Origin: Streptomyces xinghaiensis S187
GTDB lineage: Bacteria > Actinomycetota > Actinomycetes > Streptomycetales > Streptomycetaceae
Length of the DNA: 64,000 nucleotides
NCBI RefSeq assembly: GCF_000220705.2
Contig: NZ_CP023202.1
Span: forward strand, 4,494,501 to 4,558,500
Direction: 5' to 3'
The notes below the pieces were generated by a model. The model was not told the origin of the DNA, ran no database searches, and worked only from the letters and a program-made list of their open reading frames with translations. The position numbers were made by a program, and so were the translations under genes. Below are positions 16,556 to 25,284 of this stretch, piece after piece. Positions within the stretch are counted from its first letter, which is position 1; the number at the start of each line of letters is the position of its first letter.

Positions 16556-17832
16556 AAGTTCTCGTAGCCGCGGTTGATCAGGTCGATGCCGTGCACCCGG
16601 GAGGTGCCCTGCGCCGCCAGGGCCGCGATGAGATACGAGAAGCCGCCCCGGAGGTCCGGGATGACCAGGTCGGAGCCCTGCAGTTTGGTCGGGCCGGAGA
16701 CGACCGCCGAGTGCAGGAAGTTCCGCTGGCCGAACCGGCAGGCGGAGCCGCCCAGGCACTCCCGGTAGAGCTGGATGTGGGCGCCCATCTGGTTCAGCGC
16801 CGAGGTGAAGCCCAGCCGCGACTCGTAGACCGTCTCGTGGACGATGGAGAGGCCGGAGGCCTGCGTCAGCGCGACGACCAGCGGCTGCTGCCAGTCGGTC
16901 TGGAAGCCGGGGTGCACGTCCGTCTCCAGGGCGATGGCGTTGAGCGGCCCGCCCGGGTGCCAGAAGCGGATGCCCTCGTCGTCGATCTCGAAGGCGCCGC
17001 CGACCTTCCGGTAGGTGTTGAGGAAGGTCATCATCGAGCGCTGCTGGGCGCCGCGCACGTAGATGTTGCCGTCGGTGGCCAGGGCCGCGCTCGCCCAGGA
17101 GGCCGCCTCCAGGCGGTCCGGGAGCGCCGCGTGGTTGTAGCCGCCGAGCTTGTCGACACCGGTGATCCGGATCGTCCGGTCGGTGTCCATGGAGATGATG
17201 GCGCCCATCTTCTGCAGGACGCAGATGAGGTCCTCGATCTCCGGCTCCACCGCGGCGTTCGACAGTTCGGTGACGCCCTCGGCCAGCACGGCCGTCAGCA
17301 GGACCTGCTCCGTCGAGCCGACGGACGGGTAGGGCAGCCGGATCTTGGTGCCGCGCAGCCGCTGCGGGGCCTCCAGATACTGGCCGTCCGCGCGCTTCTC
17401 GATCGTCGCGCCGAACTGCCGCAGCACCTGGAAGTGGAAGTCCACCGGCCGGCCGCCGATGTCGCAGCCGCCCAGGCCGGGGATGAAGGCGTGGCCGAGC
17501 CGGTGCAGCAGCGGGCCGCAGAAGAGGATCGGGATGCGCGAGGAGCCCGCGTGGGCGTCGATGTCGGCGACGTTGGCGCTCTCGACGTGGGACGGGTCGA
17601 GGATCAGCTCGCCGGCCTCGCCGGGGCGGACGGTGACACCGTGCAGCTGGAGCAGCCCCCGCACCACTCTGACGTCACGGATGTCCGGGACGTTGCGGAG
17701 CCGGCTGGGTTCGCTGCCGAGCAGTGCGGCGACCATGGCCTTGGGCACGAGATTCTTCGCGCCGCGGACACGGATCTCGCCCTCCAGCGGGGTTCCGCCG
17801 TGGACAAGCAGGACATCGTCGGTGCCGGTCAT
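16492..17832 (-). CDS. murA: UDP-N-acetylglucosamine 1-carboxyvinyltransferase
   Basis: This 446-residue MurA performs the first committed step of peptidoglycan synthesis, adding enolpyruvate to UDP-GlcNAc. The EPSP synthase-like double domain starts with VRGAKNLVPKAMVAALL. The active-site loop reads GGCDIGGRPVD with Cys123 in place of E. coli Cys115, so the enzyme should be fosfomycin-sensitive in principle; mycobacteria carry Asp here. The start at 17832 was chosen because the frame upstream lacks coding character. Its last 20 codons are duplicated just downstream. Streptomycetes usually have a second murA elsewhere; this one matches SCO2949 by context. Confidence 0.94.
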   Translation of the reverse strand: MTGTDDVLLVHGGTPLEGEIRVRGAKNLVPKAMVAALLGSEPSRLRNVPDIRDVRVVRGLLQLHGVTVRPGEAGELILDPSHVESANVADIDAHAGSSRIPILFCGPLLHRLGHAFIPGLGGCDIGGRPVDFHFQVLRQFGATIEKRADGQYLEAPQRLRGTKIRLPYPSVGSTEQVLLTAVLAEGVTELSNAAVEPEIEDLICVLQKMGAIISMDTDRTIRITGVDKLGGYNHAALPDRLEAASWASAALATDGNIYVRGAQQRSMMTFLNTYRKVGGAFEIDDEGIRFWHPGGPLNAIALETDVHPGFQTDWQQPLVVALTQASGLSIVHETVYESRLGFTSALNQMGAHIQLYRECLGGSACRFGQRNFLHSAVVSGPTKLQGSDLVIPDLRGGFSYLIAALAAQGTSRVHGIDLINRGYENFMEKLRALGADVELPNGARKH

Positions 17833-18121
17833 GGATCTCGCGTTCCTGGAGTGGGACTGGGACCAAACCCACATGGTAAGCGCCGTCAGGACCCCCGCCG
17901 TAGGGCCGGGAGGGGTAGTGCCAGGTCGTCCGCAGGTCATGGGTTCGTCACAACACGTACCGTGCGTCTACCACGTCTCAGTGTCACGAAACGGGCCGGA
18001 GACGGGCCCGCGATCCCCGGGCGGGGGCGCGCCCCCGCTGCCGCCGTACGCCCCCGCGGAACCCCGCCCCCGTCGCATTGTGGACTCCCCGAGGGGCCCC
18101 TCCGTGCGGGATCATGTCGGC

Positions 18122-18700
18122 ATGACGGAGGTGTCCTCGCTCACCGGGCGGCTGCTGGTCGCGACGCCGGCACTGGCCGACCCCAACTTCGACCGTGCGG
18201 TGGTGCTGCTCCTCGACCACGACGAGGAGGGCTCGCTCGGCGTGGTCCTCAACCGGCCGACCCCGGTCGACGTCGTCGACATCCTGGAGAACTGGGCGGA
18301 TCTGGCCGGTGAACCCGGCGTCGTCTTCCAGGGCGGTCCGGTCTCGCTCGACTCCGCGCTCGGCGTCGCCGTGGTGCCCGGCGAGAGCGCGTCGGCGGTC
18401 GGCGGCGGGCCGCTGGGCTGGCGGCGGGTGCACGGCGCGATCGGCCTCGTCGACCTGGAGACCCCGCCCGAACTGCTGGCCGCGGCCGTGGGCAGCCTGC
18501 GGATCTTCGCCGGATACGCCGGCTGGGGACCGGGCCAGCTGGAGGACGAACTGGCCGAGGGCGCCTGGTACGTCGTGGAGTCCGAACCGGGTGACGTCTC
18601 CTCGCCCGCCCCCGAGCGGCTGTGGCGCTCGGTGCTGCGCCGGCAGCGCAGCGGCCTGGCGATGGTCGCCACCTACCCCGACGACCCGACCCTCAACTGA
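18122..18700 (+). CDS. YqgE/AlgH family protein (UPF0301)
   Basis: A 192-residue protein of the YqgE/AlgH family. It starts SSLTGRLLVATPALADPNFDRAVVLLL, has GSLGVVLNRPT near residue 40, the FQGGPVSLD turn, and FAGYAGWGPGQLEDELA late; all are family hallmarks. The molecular role is not established. It is divergent from murA with a 289-bp gap. The next gene is DUF3039, the usual Streptomyces order. Confidence 0.9.
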   Translation: MTEVSSLTGRLLVATPALADPNFDRAVVLLLDHDEEGSLGVVLNRPTPVDVVDILENWADLAGEPGVVFQGGPVSLDSALGVAVVPGESASAVGGGPLGWRRVHGAIGLVDLETPPELLAAAVGSLRIFAGYAGWGPGQLEDELAEGAWYVVESEPGDVSSPAPERLWRSVLRRQRSGLAMVATYPDDPTLN

Positions 18701-18874
18701 CGGCGCGGTCCGTGCCCGTGACCGCCGGGGCCGCGCGGCCGCTCGCGGGGCGGGACGGTGCGGGGCGCGGCCGGTCCCCGCACCGGTCCCGCCGGGCCCG
18801 CGCGCCGTTTCCCCGGGGGCGTGCGGCCGCCGTTTTTCCCGGCGTCGGGCATGGGGCTCTCCGCCCCGCCCCAG

Positions 18875-18880
18875 TACCCT
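18875..18880 (+). promoter_or_regulatory. -10 hexamer TACCCT, leaderless start
   Basis: TACCCT ends 8 nt before the ATG at 18889 with no Shine-Dalgarno between, so the DUF3039 message is probably leaderless. Confidence 0.4.
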
Positions 18881-18888
18881 GGGGACCC

Positions 18889-19179
18889 ATGAGCACTCTT
18901 GAGCCCGAGCGCGGGACAGGGACCGGCACCCTTGTAGAGCCGACACCCCAGGTGTCGAACGGCGACGGCGACCACGAGCGCTTCGCCCATTACGTCCAGA
19001 AGGACAAGATCATGGCGAGCGCGCTCGACGGCACCCCCGTCGTGGCGCTCTGCGGCAAGGTCTGGGTCCCCGGCCGTGATCCGAAGAAGTACCCGGTCTG
19101 CCCCATGTGCAAGGAGATCTACGAATCCATGGGCGCGGGCGGCGACAAGGGCAAGGGCGGCAAGGGCGACGGCAAGTAG
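18889..19179 (+). CDS. DUF3039 family small protein
   Basis: A 96-residue protein. The conserved core ERFAHYVQKDKIMASALDG is followed by VVALCGKVWVPGRDP and a CPMCKEIY zinc-ribbon-like CxxC. A Gly/Lys-rich basic tail ends the protein. DUF3039 is widespread in Actinobacteria and its function is unknown. The Cys pair plus the earlier Cys in ALCGK may bind metal, and the basic tail suggests nucleic acid or RNA polymerase contact; both are inference. Confidence 0.88.
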   Translation: MSTLEPERGTGTGTLVEPTPQVSNGDGDHERFAHYVQKDKIMASALDGTPVVALCGKVWVPGRDPKKYPVCPMCKEIYESMGAGGDKGKGGKGDGK

Positions 19180-19207
19180 CCGGCCCACCGCCACCACTGA
19201 TGCTCCC

Positions 19208-19248
19208 GCGGCCCGGCGGGCGTGCCTCGCGCGCGCCCGCCGGGCCGC
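19208..19248 (+). terminator. strong terminator after the DUF3039 gene
   Basis: A perfect 15-bp stem, 19208-19222 with 19234-19248, around an 11-nt loop, starting 28 bp after the stop. Confidence 0.75.
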
Positions 19249-19677
19249 ACGCGCGTCCGCGGGCGGGCGGGACAGCACGGACAGCACCGGACAGCACGGG
19301 ACAGCACGGGACAGCACGGAGTGCCCCGGCGCGGCCCGCTCGCTTGCCCGCCGAGGGTCCCCGCCGGCCCCTCGGACGTCCGATCGACCGGCTGCCCCGA
19401 TCGTGTGAGCCGCGGGCGAGACGCGAACGTGAGCGGAACGCTCTGGAACGGTTGATCCGATCAAGGCGTTGGCACCGTAAGGTTCCGCGATAAGTGGTAA
19501 ACCACTCGCGCGGGTGACAGCTCCTGCACGCGGGCCGAGGCCTGCCGGAGGCGGGAACCGACCCTTCGCCGCCCCTCGCGCAGCGGGGCCGCGAAGATGT
19601 GCCAGAGTTGCCACGTCCGGGCTGTGAGCACGTACCGTACGGCGGAACAGGCGGGACACCGGGAAGGGGCAGCTGGG
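19249..19677 (+). other. upstream region of the XDH-like operon
   Basis: No gene is visible. The region starts with the 9-11 bp direct repeats, then has TTGAT-ccg-ATCAA (19452-19464) and AGTGGT-aa-ACCACT (19493-19506) inverted repeats that could be operators. AT content rises locally around 19450-19505, so the operon promoter probably lies there, about 180 bp before the TTG start. Confidence 0.45.
19270..19319. repeat. short tandem direct repeat
   Basis: About five copies of a 9-11 bp unit (g)gacagcac(g/cg) follow one another. The unit length drifts, as in slippage-generated repeats. It lies between the DUF3039 terminator and the XDH operon. Confidence 0.8.
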
Positions 19678-20574
19678 TTGACCACGCACGCACCGCAGGC
19701 GGCGCGAACGGTGATGCTGCCGTCCTCGCTCGACGAGGCCGTGGCGGCGCTCTCCGCCCTGCCGGCCGCCGTGCCCGTCGCGGGCGGCACGGACCTCATG
19801 GCCTCGGTCAACTCCGGCCTGCTGCGCCCCGCGGCACTCGTCGGCCTCGGCCGGATCAACGAGACCCGCGGCTGGCAGTACCAGGACGGCCACGCCCTGC
19901 TCGGCGCCGGACTCACCCACGCCCGCATGGGCCGCCCCGACTTCGCCGCCCTCATCCCCGCCCTCGCCGCCGCCGCGCGCGCCGCCGGCCCGCCGCAGAT
20001 CCGCAACGCCGGCACCCTCGGCGGCAACATCGTCACCGCCGCGCCCACCGGCGACTCCCTGCCCGTGCTGGCGGCCCTGGAGGCCACCCTGATCATCGCC
20101 GGGCCGGAGCACGCCCGCCGCGAGATCCCGGTCAGCCATCTCCTCGCGGGCATGGAGATGCTCCGCCCCGGCGAACTCGTCGGCTGGGTGCGGGTTCCGC
20201 TGCTGCACGCCCCGCAGACCTTCCTCAAGGCCACCGGCCGCACCGGCCCCGGCCGGGCCACCGCCTCCGTCGCCCTCGTCCTCGACCCCGCCCGCCGCAG
20301 CGTCCGCTGCGCCGTCGGCGCCGTCGCGCCCATGCCGCTGCGGCCGCTGGAGGCCGAACGCTGGGTGGCCGGGCTCATCGACTGGGACGGCGAGCGCGGT
20401 CTCGCCCCCGAGGCCTGCGCGGCCTTCGGCGAGTACGTCGCGGGCGCCTGCATCCCGGACCCCGCACCGGGTGAGGACGGTTCCGAGCCGCCCGCCCTGC
20501 CGCCGGCCGTCCTGCATCTGCGGCGTACGGTGGCCGCACTGGCCCGCCGAGCTCTGGGGAGGGCGCTCGCATGA
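19678..20574 (+). CDS. xanthine dehydrogenase-like FAD-binding subunit
   Basis: This 298-residue FAD subunit belongs to the molybdenum hydroxylase (XDH/CO dehydrogenase medium subunit) family. The N-terminal FAD motif is VPVAGGTDLMASVNSG. The second FAD segment IRNAGTLGGNIVTAAPTGD sits near residue 115, and the C-terminal CODH_FAD_C-like domain follows. Start: a TTG at 19678 with GGAAGGGG upstream fits best; ATG 19714 is the alternative. It passes electrons from the Fe-S subunit to NAD or another acceptor. The next gene overlaps by ATGA. Confidence 0.87.
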   Translation: MTTHAPQAARTVMLPSSLDEAVAALSALPAAVPVAGGTDLMASVNSGLLRPAALVGLGRINETRGWQYQDGHALLGAGLTHARMGRPDFAALIPALAAAARAAGPPQIRNAGTLGGNIVTAAPTGDSLPVLAALEATLIIAGPEHARREIPVSHLLAGMEMLRPGELVGWVRVPLLHAPQTFLKATGRTGPGRATASVALVLDPARRSVRCAVGAVAPMPLRPLEAERWVAGLIDWDGERGLAPEACAAFGEYVAGACIPDPAPGEDGSEPPALPPAVLHLRRTVAALARRALGRALA

Positions 20575-22721
20575 CCAACGACCAGCCGCAGCACCCGCAG
20601 GGGCCGTACTCCGACGAGGAGGAGCGGCCGGCGGGAGGCTGGCGGCCGACCGCGCAGAGCGGCGAGTACGACTCCGAGGCCACGGCCTTCGTCCAGCTCC
20701 CCGAGGGACTGCTCGACCCGTCCGCCGGCCGCGAGCCGCTGGCGGCGCCCGGCCAGGGCTACGCGCCGCCGCCCCTGGAGTCCGCGTACGGCGAGCCGCC
20801 GGAGGGCGGCCAGTGGACGATGCCGTACACCGATCCGGGCGGCGGGCAGCCGTACCCGTGGCAGCAGCCCCACCAGCAGGCACAGGAGCAGGCACAGCAG
20901 CAGGGCTTCGGGCAGGAGCACGGGCAGGGCCACGCTCAGGGTTATGAGCCGGGCCACGACCAGGGCGGCCAGGGGCAGGGCCGGGAGACCGGCCGGCCCG
21001 GGGAGACCGCGGGTCAGGGCGGCGAGCAGCACACCGGCGCCTGGAGGGTGCCGCCCGCGGCCGACGACGCCCCCGACGAGTCCGGGGAGTACCTGGTCGG
21101 CGGTGCCGCCGCGCCCGCGCCCGGACCGTGGAGCGCCACCGGCGCCGCCGCGGGCGACCGGTGGGACCGGGGCGGGGCCCCCGGCGGGCAGGACGGGCCC
21201 GGTACCGGCGTCCAGCCGGTCCGGGACGGCGGCCCGCGGCACCCGCAGCAGTGGGGCGGGGCGCCGGGCGGGCCGCAGGCGCCCGCCCACGGGCACGACC
21301 GGCCCGGCAACGCCCCGGCACCGGGCGACACCTGGTCCGACGCCTGGGAACGGCCCGCACCCGCGGGCGCCCCCGGCCCCGCCCGGGACACCGACGGCGC
21401 CTGGGGAACCCCCGGTGGCGGTACGGCCGGCGACGCCGGGGAGGGCCCCGGGGCGGACGCGCCCGGAGCGGCCCGGCCCGAGGAGTGGTCCGCGCCCGGC
21501 GCGCAGCAGGCCGGCCCGGCGGACGGCCCCGGCCCGTACGGCGGCGACGGCCGTGACGTCCGCGCGGACGCCGGTACGGCTCCCGGCACCACCGCCTCTT
21601 CCGGTGCCGGGGAGAACGCCCCGCAAGCCCCTTCCGGCGACTGGCGCCCCGGAGCCGCGGACGGCACCCCGGCCGGCGGGAACGGCGCGGACCGCACCGG
21701 CAGCGTCCCCGGACACGGCGAAGGTCCCCGGGACGGGGAGCAGACGCCCGGAGAGCGGCCCGCGGCCGGGCACCCCTCCGGCGGGGACGGCTCCGACGGC
21801 GGCACCGGCACCGCGCCGGACGGTTCCGGCGGCCCGGCCGGGTCCGAGGAGCGGGACGGGCCCGACGCGCCCCCCGAGATCATCCTCGACGCGCACAGCG
21901 AACACCCGTACGCCTCCTACGTCCTGCGGGTCAACGGCATGGACCGCCCCGTCACCGACGCCTGGATCGGCGAGTCCCTGCTCTACGTCCTGCGGGAGCG
22001 GCTGGGCCTGGCGGGCGCCAAGGACGGCTGCTCGCAGGGCGAGTGCGGCGCCTGCTCCGTCCAGGTCGACGGCCGGCTCGTCGCCTCCTGCCTGGTGCCG
22101 GCCGCGACCACCGCCGGCTCGGAGGTCCGTACCGTCGAAGGGCTGGCCGCGGAGGGCACCCCCTCCGACGTCCAGCGGGCGCTCGTCGCCAACGGCGCCG
22201 TGCAGTGCGGCTTCTGCGTGCCCGGCCTGGCGATGACCGTGCACGACCTGCTGGAGGGCAACCACGCCCCGTCCGAGCTGGAGACCCGCCAGGCGCTCTG
22301 CGGCAACCTCTGCCGCTGCTCCGGCTACCGGGGCGTGCTCAACGCGGTCCGCGAGGTCGTCACCTCCCGCGCGGAGTCGGCGGACGCCGCGGCGCAGTCG
22401 GCGGCCGACGCCGAAGCCGCGGCGGCGGACGCGGAGGCACGGGCCGCCGGGGGAACCGCCCCGGAGCAGGCCGCCGGAGGGTATCCCCAGGACGCCTACC
22501 CGGGGCCGTCGTACGAGGCGCAGCCCTACGCCGGACAGCCCTACGACGAGCAGGCACCCGGCCCGGGCGGCCACGGCCACGCTGACTACGGCAACGGCCA
22601 CGGTGACTACGGCAACGGCACCGGCCACGTCCCCGCGCAGGCCACGCACGACGCCCCCCGCATCCCGCATCAGCCGGGCCCGTCCGGCAACGGCACCCCC
22701 CCGCCCGGAGGCCTCGCGTGA
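20571..22721 (+). CDS. 2Fe-2S subunit of molybdenum hydroxylase with a giant disordered N-terminus
   Basis: A 716-residue protein, about 4.5 times the usual 160. Residues 1-435 are low-complexity Gly/Pro/Ala/Gln/Asp-rich sequence with no recognisable domain. The functional part is at about 440-595: plant-type 2Fe-2S cluster CSQGECGAC (from Cys487) with a fourth Cys at VASC, and the helical second cluster QCGFC with LCGNLCRCSGY. Both clusters are complete. A further Gly/Tyr/His-rich tail follows to 716. Start overlaps the FAD gene (ATGA). Codon use stays streptomycete across the disordered part, so this is not an unrelated fused ORF. Confidence 0.86.
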   Translation: MTNDQPQHPQGPYSDEEERPAGGWRPTAQSGEYDSEATAFVQLPEGLLDPSAGREPLAAPGQGYAPPPLESAYGEPPEGGQWTMPYTDPGGGQPYPWQQPHQQAQEQAQQQGFGQEHGQGHAQGYEPGHDQGGQGQGRETGRPGETAGQGGEQHTGAWRVPPAADDAPDESGEYLVGGAAAPAPGPWSATGAAAGDRWDRGGAPGGQDGPGTGVQPVRDGGPRHPQQWGGAPGGPQAPAHGHDRPGNAPAPGDTWSDAWERPAPAGAPGPARDTDGAWGTPGGGTAGDAGEGPGADAPGAARPEEWSAPGAQQAGPADGPGPYGGDGRDVRADAGTAPGTTASSGAGENAPQAPSGDWRPGAADGTPAGGNGADRTGSVPGHGEGPRDGEQTPGERPAAGHPSGGDGSDGGTGTAPDGSGGPAGSEERDGPDAPPEIILDAHSEHPYASYVLRVNGMDRPVTDAWIGESLLYVLRERLGLAGAKDGCSQGECGACSVQVDGRLVASCLVPAATTAGSEVRTVEGLAAEGTPSDVQRALVANGAVQCGFCVPGLAMTVHDLLEGNHAPSELETRQALCGNLCRCSGYRGVLNAVREVVTSRAESADAAAQSAADAEAAAADAEARAAGGTAPEQAAGGYPQDAYPGPSYEAQPYAGQPYDEQAPGPGGHGHADYGNGHGDYGNGTGHVPAQATHDAPRIPHQPGPSGNGTPPPGGLA

Positions 22722-22835
22722 ACCCCCCGCGCGCCACCCCCCGTTCCCCCCTCCCCGCGCCCGTGCCCGCCCCCGGGCCCGTCCGCGTCCCCCACCTCCC
22801 CACTCCTCCCTGCGGCAGCGGAAAGGCAGCGTGAG

Positions 22836-25181
22836 ATGACCGGTCCCGACGCGGCCACCGCGAACCCGGCGGGCCTGACCGCACCCGCCGGCGGCGACGG
22901 CTCCCCGCCGCACGCCGAGGAGCCGGCACCGCACGGCCTCGGCTCCTCCCTGCCGCCCCACGACGCCTTCCCGAAGACCGCCGGCACCTTCCCGTACGCG
23001 GCCGACCTGTGGGCCGAGGGCCTGCTGTGGGCCGCCGTGCTGCGCTCGCCGCACCCGCACGCCAAGATCCTCTCCATCGACACCTCCGGCGCCACCGAGA
23101 TGCCCGGCGTGCAGGCCGTCATCACGCACGAGGACGTCCCCGGCGACGCCAACCAGGGCCGCAAGGTGGCCGACCGGCCCGTCTTCGCCAAGGACCTGGT
23201 CCGCCACCACGGCGAGCCGATCGCCGCCATCGCCGCCGACCACCCGGACACCGCCCGGCTGGCGGCCGCCGCGATCGCCGTCGAGTACGAGGTGCTCGAA
23301 CCGGTCACCGACCCCGAGAAGGCGTTCGAGGCCGAACCGCTCCACCCCGACGGCAACCTCATCCGCCACATCCCGCTGCGGTACGGCGACCCGGAGATCG
23401 CCGGCGAGGTGATCGTCGAGGGCCTGTACCGGATCGGCCGCCAGGACCCGGCGCCCATCGGCGCGGAAGCCGGACTGGCCGTGCCCCGCCCCGACGGCGG
23501 CGTCGAGATCTACACCGCCTCCACCGACCCGCACGCCGACCGCGACCTGGCCGCCGCCTGCTTCGGTCTCCCTCCGGAACAGGTCAAGGTCGTCGTCACC
23601 GGCGTGCCCGGCGCGATGGGCGACCGCGAGGACCCGGGGGTGCAGCTGCCGCTCGGGCTGCTGGCGCTGCGCACCGGGCGCCCGGTGAAGATCGCCGTCA
23701 ACCGCGAGGAGTCCTTCCTCGGCCACGCCCACCGCCACCCCACCCTGCTCCGCTACCGCCACCACGCCGACTCCGAGGGCCGGCTGGTCAAGGTCGAGGC
23801 GCAGATCCTGCTGGACGCGGGCGCGTACGCCGAGGCCTCCTCGGAGTCGCTGGCCGCCGCGGTCGCGTTCGCCTGCGGCCCGTACGTCGTGCCGCACGCC
23901 TTCGTCGAGGGCTGGGCGGTGCGCACCAACAACCCGCCGTCCGGCCATGTCCGGGGCGAGGGCGCGCTGCAGGTGTGCGCCGCGTACGAGGGCCAGATGG
24001 ACAAGCTCGCGGCCAAGCTGGGCCTGGACCCGGCCGAGCTGCGGATGCGCAATGTGATGGCCACCGGCGACCTGCTGCCCACCGGCCAGACGGTGACCTG
24101 CCCGGCCCCAGTGGCCGAACTCCTCCAGGCCGTGCGGGACGCGCCGCTGCCCGCGCTCCCCAAGGACACCCCGGAGGAGGACTGGCTGCTGCCCGGCGGC
24201 CCCGAGGGGGCCGGCGAGCCGGGCGCGGTCCGGCGCGGCGTCGGCTACGCGCTGGGCATGGTGCACGTCCTGGGCGCGGAGGGGACGGACGAGGTGTCCA
24301 CCGCCACGGTCCGGGTCAACGACGGGGTGGCCACGGTCGTCTGCGCGGCGGTCGAGACCGGCCAGGGCTTCTCGACGCTGGCCCGCCAGATCGTGCAGGA
24401 GACGCTCGGCGTGGAGGACGTGCACGTCGCCTCCGTCGACACCGACCAGCCGCCGGCCGGCCCGGCCGCGCACGGCCGCCACACCTGGGTCTCGGGCGGG
24501 GCGGTGGAGCGCGCGGCGAAGATGGTCCGCACCCAGCTGCTGCAGCCGCTCGCGCACAAGTTCGGGATGTCCACGGAACTGCTGTCCATCGCGGACGGCA
24601 AGATCACCTCGTACGACGGGGTGCTGAGCACGACCGTCGCGGAGACCCTGGACGGCAAGGAGCTGTGGGCGACCGCCCAGTGCCGCCCGCACCCGACCGA
24701 ACCGCTGGACGAGACGGGCCAGGGCGACGCCTTCGTGGGGCTGGTCTTCTGCGCCGTCCGCGCGGTGGTCGACGTCGACATCGAGCTGGGCTCGGTACGG
24801 GTCGTGGAGATGGCCGTGGCGCAGGACGTCGGCCGGGTGCTCAACCCGCGCCAGCTGGCGGCCCGGATCGAGGCCGGGGTCACCCAGGGCGTGGGGGCGG
24901 CGCTGACGGAGAACCTGCGCACGTCGAAGGGCGTCGTCCGGCGCCCCAACTTCACCGGGTACCCGCTGCCGACCGCGCTGGACGTCCCGGACATCCGCAT
25001 CGTCAAGCTGGTCGAGGAGCGGGACGTGGTGGCGCCGTTCGGCGCCAAGGCGGCCAGCGCGGTGCCGGTGGTGACGTCCCCGGCGGCGGTGGCCTCGGCG
25101 GTACGGGCGGCGACGGGCCGCCCCGTCAACCGCCTCCCGATCCGCCCGCAGGCGGCGGTCGCGGTGCCGGGCCGGCACTGA
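22836..25181 (+). CDS. molybdopterin-binding subunit, XDH family, degenerate active site
   Basis: This 781-residue large subunit has the XDH/CoxL fold: an N-terminal domain (LGSSLPPHDAFPKTAGTFPYAADL) and the two Mo-cofactor halves. Expected motifs are altered. The glycine-rich GGxFG loop reads PGAMG (258-262). The FRGFG-type motif reads VRGEGALQ, with Arg kept but Phe replaced. The C-terminal GAKGxGE motif reads GAKAASAVP, putting Ala742 where the catalytic Glu belongs. Purine hydroxylation as in classical XDH is therefore doubtful. It could act on another substrate, need a partner, or be inactive. RBS AAAGGCAGC-like sequence precedes the ATG. Confidence 0.85.
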   Translation: MTGPDAATANPAGLTAPAGGDGSPPHAEEPAPHGLGSSLPPHDAFPKTAGTFPYAADLWAEGLLWAAVLRSPHPHAKILSIDTSGATEMPGVQAVITHEDVPGDANQGRKVADRPVFAKDLVRHHGEPIAAIAADHPDTARLAAAAIAVEYEVLEPVTDPEKAFEAEPLHPDGNLIRHIPLRYGDPEIAGEVIVEGLYRIGRQDPAPIGAEAGLAVPRPDGGVEIYTASTDPHADRDLAAACFGLPPEQVKVVVTGVPGAMGDREDPGVQLPLGLLALRTGRPVKIAVNREESFLGHAHRHPTLLRYRHHADSEGRLVKVEAQILLDAGAYAEASSESLAAAVAFACGPYVVPHAFVEGWAVRTNNPPSGHVRGEGALQVCAAYEGQMDKLAAKLGLDPAELRMRNVMATGDLLPTGQTVTCPAPVAELLQAVRDAPLPALPKDTPEEDWLLPGGPEGAGEPGAVRRGVGYALGMVHVLGAEGTDEVSTATVRVNDGVATVVCAAVETGQGFSTLARQIVQETLGVEDVHVASVDTDQPPAGPAAHGRHTWVSGGAVERAAKMVRTQLLQPLAHKFGMSTELLSIADGKITSYDGVLSTTVAETLDGKELWATAQCRPHPTEPLDETGQGDAFVGLVFCAVRAVVDVDIELGSVRVVEMAVAQDVGRVLNPRQLAARIEAGVTQGVGAALTENLRTSKGVVRRPNFTGYPLPTALDVPDIRIVKLVEERDVVAPFGAKAASAVPVVTSPAAVASAVRAATGRPVNRLPIRPQAAVAVPGRH

Positions 25182-25284
25182 AGCCCCGCGGGCGGGGGCG
25201 CGGACGGCCGCGTCCCGCTCTCCCCTCCCGGCCGGGCGCGGTGGGCCGGCGTGCGTGCCGTGGGGCGGCTCCGCCGGGTGCCGG

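Noticed and set aside
16364..16759. Minus-strand ORF ending in the duplicated MurA tail
   Set aside because: It reads murA out of frame before entering the duplicated tail in frame; a remnant, not a second gene.
19270..19319. Possible CRISPR or iteron array
   Set aside because: Units are 9-11 bp with no spacers and no cas or replication genes nearby.
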